Below, piece by piece: positions 56,453 to 62,749 of a stretch of 64,000 bases of DNA. Position 1 is the first letter of the stretch; each line of letters opens with the position of its first letter. Made by a program: the position numbers and the translations under genes. This stretch comes from Streptococcus cristatus AS 1.3089. GTDB lineage: Bacteria > Bacillota > Bacilli > Lactobacillales > Streptococcaceae. Below the pieces are notes generated by a model. That model was not told the origin of the DNA and ran no database searches. It saw nothing but the letters and a program-made list of their open reading frames with translations. The stretch spans positions 1,247,501-1,311,500 of the forward strand of contig NC_021175.1 of assembly GCF_000385925.1 (NCBI RefSeq), given 5' to 3'.

Positions 56453-57097
56453 TTGACAAATCATCACAAGAACAAATTAGAAAATATCAAAACTATAACT
56501 ATCGGCTATGCTCGCGTTAGCTCAACAGATAATCGGCAAGAATTGGGTTTGTCTGTTCAAAAAGAAGCACTCAGCTTTTGCGACAAGCTCTATATCGAGA
56601 AAGATTCGGGCGGAAATCAGGAGCGACCGAAACTTGATAAGGCGTTAAAATTAGCTAAAAATTATGCTAAACAAGGGGTTAAAACAAATTTTGTCGTATA
56701 CAAATTGGATAGGCTTACCAGAAAGATGTTTCACCTCTCCGCTATTATTGAAGATTTAACCAATCATGGCATTAGCCTTCAATCTCTTCATGAAAATATT
56801 GAGACGGCTTCTTTAACTGGTAAATTCTTTTGCTTAATGCTGGGATATGTGGCGGAATGGGAGCTTCAAGCCATTTCTGAACGCACAAAAGATGGATTAC
56901 GCAAAGCTAAAGAGCGAGGCGTAAAACTAGGAAATAAAGGGTTACCTAAAGATACCGAAAAACAAATAATCGAGCAATACCTACGAAAAGAATTATCTGT
57001 GCGAAATATTGCGAATCAGCTGAATATTTCCACCGCAACCATATATAATGTGCTAAAGCGCAATGGTGTCCAGATAAATAGAAGAAATAACCTATAA
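56453..57097 (+). CDS. Small serine recombinase (resolvase/invertase)
   Basis: A 214-residue recombinase. ITIGYARVSSTDNRQELG carries the nucleophile Ser23, and FVVYKLDRLTRKMFHLS and AEWELQAISERTKDGLRKAK mark the E-helix. The C-terminal helix-turn-helix (about 165-208) is VRNIANQLNISTATIYNVLK. The start is a TTG at 56453 with AAAGGAG 7 nt before it. It is a different, shorter family from the integrase at the element's other end and probably acts on the palindromic sites behind it. Confidence 0.9.
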   Translation: MTNHHKNKLENIKTITIGYARVSSTDNRQELGLSVQKEALSFCDKLYIEKDSGGNQERPKLDKALKLAKNYAKQGVKTNFVVYKLDRLTRKMFHLSAIIEDLTNHGISLQSLHENIETASLTGKFFCLMLGYVAEWELQAISERTKDGLRKAKERGVKLGNKGLPKDTEKQIIEQYLRKELSVRNIANQLNISTATIYNVLKRNGVQINRRNNL

Positions 57098-57143
57098 ATT
57101 ATTGACAAATCTCTAAAAAAATAGTAAATTAAACTCATCAATA

Positions 57144-57287
57144 GTTTTAGTAAACGGTCGTTTGTTAAAACAATCAAAGTTATCAATAAAAAATATTTAA
57201 AATGCTGATTTGACAAGGTTTAGAGGCTCTGTCAGGTTGGCATTTTTTGATTTTTCATTGTTTTAGTTGACGACCGTTCACTAAAAC
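57144..57287. promoter_or_regulatory. Two 28-bp palindromic recombinase sites flanking a terminator
   Basis: Sites at 57144-57171 and 57260-57287 each have 12-bp arms starting GTTTTAGT and ending (T/C)TAAAAC around a 4-bp centre (GGTC and GACC). This 12-4-12 form is that of Tn3-type res site I. Because the centres are reverse complements, the two sites lie in inverted orientation. Between them 57199-57215 pairs with 57230-57246 (17 pairs including G-U) followed by TTTTTT, a strong terminator for the recombinase gene. Confidence 0.65.
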
Positions 57288-57298
57288 AAGCTCAAACC

Positions 57299-57312
57299 CT
57301 ATTGTAGCAGGG
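57299..57312 (-). repeat. 14-bp inverted repeat bracketing the recombinase cassette (right)
   Basis: CTATTGTAGCAGGG, exact inverse of 56422-56435. Its own extended -10 would point left, back toward the recombinase gene. Confidence 0.65.
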
Positions 57313-57344
57313 ATTTTTGTAGATATAACAAAAAGAGGTGATCT

Positions 57345-57814
57345 ATGGAGGGGATAGTCAAAAATATTGCTAAAGTTACGATACTTTTGTTTACTTTCAT
57401 AAGTTTGAACGCTTGTACTCCGGAAAAAGATTTGTAGGTACTTGGACTACAGATATATTTAACCAAGGAAACACAAGAGAAGATGCCAAAAGCATAATAA
57501 ATTCATTAGCAGGCAATGAGCTAAGCGGTAGTATCTTATCTACGCTTATGAATGAGTTACATTTTAACGCTACTATGGAAATTAAAGAAGATGGAACTTT
57601 AGTTATGGATAGTGGAATGCTATTTGATGCAACTTGGAAAAAAGATGGGGATAAGATAATCATTGATGGCGCTAATATCTATGGAGTTGCTACTCTTTCT
57701 GAAGACCAAAATACACTATATTTTGAAAATATCATAGATAAAAACGCGGAGCCTGCTAATGGTATTACTATTGGTAGCAACTCAATAACATTTGAGTTCA
57801 AACGTGTTAAATAG
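57345..57814 (+). pseudogene. Frameshifted lipoprotein gene
   Basis: The first frame encodes MEGIVKNIAKVTILLFTFIS followed by LNAC, a clear lipoprotein signal with lipobox, and stops at TAG (57435-57437) after 30 codons. The +1 frame carries the mature domain GKRFVGTWTTDIFNQG to 57814, about 130 residues of lipocalin-like beta pattern ending SNSITFEFKRVK. Adding one A to the five-A run after CCGG would join them as ACTPEKRFVGTW. RBS AGAGGTG. A signal-less product from an internal start is unlikely. Confidence 0.75.
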
Positions 57815-57826
57815 ATGGAGGAATAT

Positions 57827-58321
57827 ATGGAAAATAGTTGGAGTATGGTTGTGTTTGGTTTTGCAATTATAGCCCTACCGTTCCTACTTATAGTGAGTGT
57901 AGCAACTAAGTTTTCGGGGGTCCAATCATTTGGAAGAGCACGCTCTAAAGGTAATAAAACAATCTCAGAAAGCGAGGCAAGTAGCACCACTATGAATTAT
58001 ATTCATCCGAAATTAAAACCTAGATTAGTGATTTTAGCTCTTTGTGTTATATCTTTCCTATTCTTTGGATTTAAAGGAAATGGTGAAGTAAATTACTATG
58101 GAGCAAATTTTGAAGTAGGTTCGGTATTTTATCCTGAGTCGTATACTTCTTATGGTTTGTTTAAGGGGTTATCAAATGAGCTAAATAAGTTGGTAGCAAA
58201 AAAGAGACATTCTAGTTTAGTAGGTGTATTAGTTTCTTTTTCTATAGGCGGAATAGTCTCTTATTCTCTATGGAAAGATGATGAATTTAAGGAGTTACTC
58301 ATTGAGTTACGAAAATCTTAG
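57827..58321 (+). CDS. Three-helix membrane protein of unknown function
   Basis: About 164 residues, start MENSWSMVVFGFAIIALPFL; GGAGG lies 5 nt upstream, while an ATG four codons earlier overlaps the previous stop. Hydrophobic helices lie at about 6-28, 68-84 and 138-155, with a charged loop between the first two. No family is recognised. It is in one operon with the lipoprotein gene and the next small gene. Confidence 0.72.
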   Translation: MENSWSMVVFGFAIIALPFLLIVSVATKFSGVQSFGRARSKGNKTISESEASSTTMNYIHPKLKPRLVILALCVISFLFFGFKGNGEVNYYGANFEVGSVFYPESYTSYGLFKGLSNELNKLVAKKRHSSLVGVLVSFSIGGIVSYSLWKDDEFKELLIELRKS

Positions 58322-58334
58322 ATAGGAGAAAATA

Positions 58335-58499
58335 ATGGAAATTATTATTGGATTGGTTATGCTTTTCATACTTGCTTACTTTTATGGAAAATTTGAAGAT
58401 TTCCTGAATTTTATTTTTAGTGGTATCTTTGGATTTATATCAGGAAAATATAATGACAGTCTAGATGAATACGAAAAGAAGAAAAATGACGATAAATAA
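58335..58499 (+). CDS. Small single- or two-span membrane peptide
   Basis: A 54-residue protein starting MEIIIGLVMLFILAYFYGKF. The hydrophobic N-terminus and FLNFIFSGIFGFISG make one or two spans; the tail DEYEKKKNDDK is charged. TAGGAG is 8 nt before the ATG. Last gene of the element; unrecognised. Confidence 0.7.
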   Translation: MEIIIGLVMLFILAYFYGKFEDFLNFIFSGIFGFISGKYNDSLDEYEKKKNDDK

Positions 58500-58504
58500 G
58501 ATAG

Positions 58505-58540
58505 TTTAAAAGCTAAGACTGGTTTTGTCTTAGCTTTTTA
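58505..58540 (+). terminator. Terminator at the right end of the element
   Basis: AAAGCTAAGAC-TGGTTTT-GTCTTAGCTTT perfect hairpin followed by T's, 5-10 nt after the last gene. Confidence 0.85.
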
Positions 58541-58561
58541 TCATTATTATAAGGTATGCGA

Positions 58562-58611
58562 ACTCAGATTATTTTTAGACTGCTGAGTGTCAGACTATCT
58601 AGCGGGAAGCT
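58562..58611. other. attR: right junction of the integrated element
   Basis: Element side TAGACTGCTGAGTGTCAG (58576-58593), dinucleotide AC (58594-58595), chromosome side TATCTAGCGGGAAGCT (58596-58611). Joined with the left flank it gives AGCTCCCC...AC...GGGAAGCT, a palindromic attB different from attP. Confidence 0.75.
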
Positions 58612-58640
58612 TTATTTTTAAATGGAACAAAAATTCATGC

Positions 58641-59378
58641 TCACAGTTTAGGCCCGTGACCATTTTTTTCTTTCCATAATTTTAATTCATAAAAATTTTG
58701 AAGTCTATAAATAATACTGGTAGCACCCTCTGCTTCACCTTTTTTAATATGAAGAACCTTAGAAAATTTCTGAAAATCCTTCTCCTCAACACCTGGGGCA
58801 ATGCGAATGTCAACAGATTGCCATTTACCATTTCTCTCTTCGTAGCCTACTAAAGCAACTAGAAAATTTGTCCCTACCCTCCACTCGTCTACTAAAAAAG
58901 GTGCTATACCACCAAATAAACTATCATAATATGTAGGATTAGATGCCGCAAATACTAAAATATCTTCTCTCTTAAGCTCTCCATCAATACTAGCTAAGGG
59001 GATTTCATCTACATGCTTAAATATCGGTAGAGCTCTTTCATTCTTTAATGAAGCGACCATTAAAGAATCGTTGTATATTGAAGCTGGATTCATAATTTTA
59101 TCATAACTGTAGGCATACTCCGCAACCATACAAAGAAGGAAAATGAAACACAACGGAATACATGTAAGTGATAATACGAGCTTTTTTCTTTTGACCAAAA
59201 AGTCAAATGAAATATAGATAGGAAAAATGGATAGAACCAACAAAAAGACGAAAAAAACGCCAAATACTTTCTCAACATGACCGAAAGCAATCTCCCACAT
59301 TTTTTGATGATATAAGTTTAAATATTCTTCCACTATAACTCTCCCAACGTATAGACTTCTAAGTCCTAGCACAAGCAT
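58641..59378 (-). CDS. Membrane protein of unknown function outside the element
   Basis: About 245 residues from 59378 (MLVLGLRSLYVGRV). The frame opens at a GTG at 59423, but TATAAT lies only 7 nt before that GTG, so a start at 59378 after AGGAA is likelier. Two membrane helices (about 35-60 and 68-90) are followed by an extracytoplasmic domain with IDGELKREDILVFAASNPTY and GGIAPFLVDEWRVGTNF. Not recognised. AT-rich, so possibly itself acquired. It is codirectional with yqeG, its neighbour before the element inserted. Confidence 0.65.
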   Translation of the reverse strand: MLVLGLRSLYVGRVIVEEYLNLYHQKMWEIAFGHVEKVFGVFFVFLLVLSIFPIYISFDFLVKRKKLVLSLTCIPLCFIFLLCMVAEYAYSYDKIMNPASIYNDSLMVASLKNERALPIFKHVDEIPLASIDGELKREDILVFAASNPTYYDSLFGGIAPFLVDEWRVGTNFLVALVGYEERNGKWQSVDIRIAPGVEEKDFQKFSKVLHIKKGEAEGATSIIYRLQNFYELKLWKEKNGHGPKL

Positions 59379-59529
59379 GCTTCCTGATTTTTGAATGCTC
59401 ATAGATGATTGCTCGCTAGTCACATCATTATATCATCTTTTATATTTTTTAGCACCTACAGCTTCAAAGCTTACAAAAATGGTAAAAGATGCTATAGTAG
59501 ATATAAGAACAATTCTCTTGGAGGTGCCT

Positions 59530-60156
59530 ATGGTAAGCAAGGATCGAGAAATGAAAGCTGTTTCTCCCTTTTTGCAAAAAATCATCAACTGGTCGTCCAT
59601 CATCGGAGCTGTGGGGACAGTGGCCTTTTGCATCTGGGCTTACTATGCAGGAATCCTCCAGTCCAAGGAAACCTTGTCTGCCTTTATCAAACAAGCAGGC
59701 GTCTGGGGCCCACCTCTGTTTATCTTCCTGCAAATCTTGCAGACTGTTGTGCCCATTATCCCTGGTGCCTTGACCTCTGTAGCAGGTATCTTTATCTACG
59801 GACATATCGTTGGCACTATCTACAACTATATCGGCATCGTCATCGGCTGTGCCATCATCTTCTATCTGGCTCGCACCTACGGACCAGCCTTTGTCCAGTC
59901 CGTCGTCAGTAAGCGGACCTATGACAAGTATGTAGGCTGGCTGGATGAGGGCAATCGCTTTGAGCGTTTCTTTATCTTTATGATGATTTGGCCTATCAGC
60001 CCCGCTGATTTCCTCTGTATGCTGGCTGCTCTGACCAAGATGACCTTCAAAAAGTACATGCTGATTATCCTTCTCTGCAAGCCTATCACTCTCGTCATCT
60101 ATACTTATGGCCTGACCTATATCATTGATTTCTTCTGGAAGTTGCTAACAAAATAA
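59530..60156 (+). CDS. DedA/TVP38-type membrane protein (SNARE-associated family)
   Basis: A 208-residue polytopic protein. The start at 59530 (MVSKDREMKAV) has GGAGGTG just upstream; the frame opens earlier in noncoding sequence. The family core includes GPPLFIFLQILQTVVPIIPG, AGIFIYG and a later FIFMMIWPISPADFLCMLAA. Such proteins are linked to lipid scrambling or proton-dependent homeostasis. It points away from the element. A TATAGT -10 lies near 59494. Confidence 0.82.
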   Translation: MVSKDREMKAVSPFLQKIINWSSIIGAVGTVAFCIWAYYAGILQSKETLSAFIKQAGVWGPPLFIFLQILQTVVPIIPGALTSVAGIFIYGHIVGTIYNYIGIVIGCAIIFYLARTYGPAFVQSVVSKRTYDKYVGWLDEGNRFERFFIFMMIWPISPADFLCMLAALTKMTFKKYMLIILLCKPITLVIYTYGLTYIIDFFWKLLTK

Positions 60157-60177
60157 AACTCAAAGACATTAAAAATC

Positions 60178-60352
60178 GAGAGTGGGACAGAAATCGGTAA
60201 TTCGTTAGAATTCGATTTCGTCGTCCCACCTCCGCACAGTTGATTAGGGATGTAAAAGCTGATGAGATCAGCGTAGTAGAGCCCGCTCAACCACTGCGTC
60301 TTGCTCGACAATCCAAAGACAATTGAGAGGCTAGGACTTTTGTCCCAGCCTC
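60178..60352 (-). repeat. Dispersed ~170-bp intergenic repeat, type 1, copy E
   Basis: Full copy in the opposite orientation: GAGAGTGGGACAGAAATCGG at the left and TTTTGTCCCAGCCTC at the right, 8 bp from the lytR stop. Variants are TTGATTAGGGATG and GATGAGATCAGC. Confidence 0.85.
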
Positions 60353-60359
60353 GATTTGT

Positions 60360-61589
60360 TTATTCTGAAGATGTTGGAGTCGAGGGCTGAACAGCAGAAG
60401 ATACTGATGGTGTCGGATCTGGTGTAGGTGCAGGCGTAGAGCTTGCTGGCGGTTCACTGCTAGCGCTCGGCTCAGGAGGAGCTGGAGTAGAATTACTATT
60501 ATTAGCACTTCCATAATTGCTCTCCGTCGGTGAACTGTAAACTGGCTCATCCTGCTGATAAGCTGTTGAAGACCCAGAATTAGACGCACGCAGGCTTCTG
60601 CCTCCCATCAAATCTTCATACAGTACGGCATTGGTTTTCAAACTCTTGACTGTGGACAAGCCCAAGCTTTTCCGAATGAGGTTTTGCATTTCTAGCAAAT
60701 GCTCAGACGTAACCAGCTGGTAGCTACCGCCATCTGCCAAGGTCGCATCTTCTCCGCGCAACTGCTCAGACTGGATATTTCTAAAGGCATCTTTGTAACC
60801 TAATAACTGAGGAATACTTCCGGAATCCAGCGCTACATTGGTCTGCATATTCTTGCTGACTGCTCGTAAGATTGCTTGATAATGGCTAATACTATTGAGA
60901 CTGAGCACTTTTTCAACAACTTTTCGAATCACTTCACGCTGGCGTTTCTGACGACCATAGTCACCTTCTGGATCCTGATAACGCATGCGGGCATAGACTA
61001 AAGCCTGGTCTCCGTTGATCAAATGCTTGCCTGGCTCGACAGTTGCAGTGTATTCTGGTTCATTTTCTTCGATGGAGATCGGAAAATCAAAGGTATTATT
61101 GACCTCAATGCCGCCAACTGCATCGACCAGCTGAACCAAACCCTGCATATTGATCATGACATAGCGGTCAATGTGGATATTCATCATTTTCTCAATGGTC
61201 GCGATGGCTAATTTTGCGCCGCCATAAGCATAGGCTGCGTTTAGCTTGGCTTCTGTCGTTTCGCCTTTTTCATCGATTTGAGTCAGAATGTCCCGCTCCA
61301 GACTCATCATGACCGTCTTTTTAGTCTGAGGATTGACAGACAGAAGAAGCATGGAGTCGCTATTTCCCTGCCAAGTATCAGACCGCGAGCCACTCCCTGT
61401 ATCGACCCCCATCAGCAAAATCGTCAGGGGCTTGGTTTCGGCAATAACGTTCGTTTCATTCCCAAAACCTTTGTAGGTACGGGACAAGGCATCCGTTGAC
61501 TGATTGTAAATGGTCCAAGCATAGCCTCCTACTCCAATGGCTGTTACAAGGAACAGACTCAAAAACATTCGTACAATTTTTTTAAACAT
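60360..61589 (-). CDS. lytR: LytR-CpsA-Psr family glycopolymer transferase
   Basis: Attaches teichoic acid or polysaccharide to peptidoglycan. The 409 residues have a short cytoplasmic head, one membrane helix (about 8-28) and the LCP domain (LLMGVDTGSGSRSDTWQGNS, TVMMSLERDILTQI, DAVGGIEVNNTFDF, ALVYARMRYQDPEGDYGRQ). A tail of about 70 residues is rich in Pro, Ser and Thr (PAPPEPSASSEPPASSTPAP). The order tsaE-GNAT-lytR matches pneumococcus. The tail looks like a flexible wall spacer. Confidence 0.92.
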   Translation of the reverse strand: MFKKIVRMFLSLFLVTAIGVGGYAWTIYNQSTDALSRTYKGFGNETNVIAETKPLTILLMGVDTGSGSRSDTWQGNSDSMLLLSVNPQTKKTVMMSLERDILTQIDEKGETTEAKLNAAYAYGGAKLAIATIEKMMNIHIDRYVMINMQGLVQLVDAVGGIEVNNTFDFPISIEENEPEYTATVEPGKHLINGDQALVYARMRYQDPEGDYGRQKRQREVIRKVVEKVLSLNSISHYQAILRAVSKNMQTNVALDSGSIPQLLGYKDAFRNIQSEQLRGEDATLADGGSYQLVTSEHLLEMQNLIRKSLGLSTVKSLKTNAVLYEDLMGGRSLRASNSGSSTAYQQDEPVYSSPTESNYGSANNSNSTPAPPEPSASSEPPASSTPAPTPDPTPSVSSAVQPSTPTSSE

Positions 61590-61595
61590 ATTTCA

Positions 61596-62117
61596 TCAAT
61601 CTATCAGTTTTCCCATCAGGTAAACATCCAGAAATATCCCTTCTCTTAAATAGGCCCCTCTTTTTTGCAGGCCTTCGATTTCAAATCCTAATTCTTTATA
61701 GAGATGAACAGCTCGCTCATTTCTGACCTGAACAGTCAGCTCCAAACGGCGAAGACTGCTTCCATTTTCTGCCCAGTCCACAGCCTCTTCTAGCAAGATA
61801 CGACCGAGGCCTTGATTCCAAAAGGCTTTTTTGACAACGATAAAGACTTGCCCAATGTGACGAATCCGCTCATGAAAATCCGCTGTGATACTGACAATCC
61901 CAGCGATTTCATTATCAAGCAAGGCTAAGAGATAAAGCTGATTATCCGAATCAGCTTGACGCTGAATGAACTGAGCCATCTGATCTTCGTCCATCAAAAT
62001 CCCTGCCTCATCCAAGGTCATGTAGTCTGACTCGGCACCGACTTGATTTAAAAAGCGAATCAAGTCAGCAGCATCCGTCTTTTCTGCCTCCCGCAAGGCC
62101 AATTCAAACTCAGCCAT
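61596..62117 (-). CDS. GNAT-family N-acetyltransferase
   Basis: A 173-residue acetyltransferase with the acetyl-CoA pocket FWNQGLGRILLEEAVDWA and the C-terminal VRNERAVHLYKELGFEIEG. The start at 62117 (MAEFELALREAEK) uses GGAGG within the end of tsaE and overlaps it by 8 bp; the longer frame opens within tsaE. In the order tsaE-GNAT-lytR the substrate is not known; a RimI-like role is conceivable. Confidence 0.88.
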   Translation of the reverse strand: MAEFELALREAEKTDAADLIRFLNQVGAESDYMTLDEAGILMDEDQMAQFIQRQADSDNQLYLLALLDNEIAGIVSITADFHERIRHIGQVFIVVKKAFWNQGLGRILLEEAVDWAENGSSLRRLELTVQVRNERAVHLYKELGFEIEGLQKRGAYLREGIFLDVYLMGKLID

Positions 62118-62550
62118 GCAGCAATTCCTCCAGTAATTCCTGAGAACGACGCCCCTGACTTTCAAAGACTAGCTCGCGGCCGTCTTCTTTCTTTAGAAGA
62201 GTCAGCTTCAGATAATCATCTGGTAAACTCTCACCAAGCAATTCTCCCCACTCGATGACCGTAACTCCCTCACCAAAGAGAAAATCATCCAAGTCAATCG
62301 AGTCTGGATCTTCACCAATCCGATATACATCTAAGTGATAAAGCGGCAAACGTCCTTCATACTCGCGAACAATGGTATAGGTCGGACTTTTGATCATCTG
62401 CTTGATGCCCAGACCTTGAGCCAATCCCTTGGTAAAAGTTGTCTTGCCTGCACCCAAGTCTCCTGTCAAAACCAAAACATCTTGCTCCTGAAGCAAGCTT
62501 CCGAGACGCTGGCCCCAGTTGATTAATTCTTCCTCATTATGACTAAACAT
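62110..62550 (-). CDS. tsaE: tRNA threonylcarbamoyladenosine ATPase TsaE
   Basis: ATPase needed with TsaB and TsaD for the t6A37 tRNA modification. The 146 residues contain Walker [21 protein letters not shown] near residue 34, SPTYTIVREYEG and YHLDVYRIG, and VIEWGELL with the Walker B-like Glu. First gene of the tsaE-GNAT-lytR run. Confidence 0.95.
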   Translation of the reverse strand: MFSHNEEELINWGQRLGSLLQEQDVLVLTGDLGAGKTTFTKGLAQGLGIKQMIKSPTYTIVREYEGRLPLYHLDVYRIGEDPDSIDLDDFLFGEGVTVIEWGELLGESLPDDYLKLTLLKKEDGRELVFESQGRRSQELLEELLHG

Positions 62551-62715
62551 TCTTTTATTATACCAGAAGATTTGCGTTTGCGCTCAATTTTCTAATAGAG
62601 AGAGCAAAATGTTTGAAAAAAATTAGATGAGCCCTCCAAATCCTCCGATCAAAGCAGTTCACTCACTTCTATATTGAAAGATAACTAGGACATTTCCCAA
62701 AAACTTTTCCTACAA

Positions 62716-62744
62716 AAAAGAAGCTGGAAGATCCAACTTCTTAG
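62716..62744 (-). terminator. Terminator after the purine permease gene
   Basis: On the minus strand AAGAAGTTGG-ATCT-TCCAGCTTCTT followed by TTTT, a few bases past the stop at 62750. The region 62551-62715 holds the tsaE promoter side and no gene. Confidence 0.8.
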
Positions 62745-62749
62745 TGTTC

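Larger units (their letters stand above)
46397..58595. mobile_element. ~12.2-kb integrative mobilizable element (serine-recombinase type)
   Basis: Bounded by attL and attR with the shared dinucleotide AC. Gene order from the left: large serine recombinase, TnpW-like protein, Replic_Relax putative relaxase, TraG/VirD4-like ATPase, three small proteins, a divergent unknown gene, an AT-rich regulatory region with a small membrane protein, a DUF6161-like gene, and a nested module with a small serine recombinase, a broken lipoprotein gene and membrane proteins. No VirB4, VirB6 or other channel gene is present, so transfer would need a helper. It lies upstream of yqeG in a conserved chromosomal region. 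No antibiotic-resistance gene was recognised. Confidence 0.85.

Noticed and set aside
59395..59912. Overlapping frames at the start of the DedA-like gene, including 59409-59912
   Set aside because: Only the frame from 59530 shows the family's membrane segments and has GGAGGTG; the others are shifted readings with low-complexity translation.
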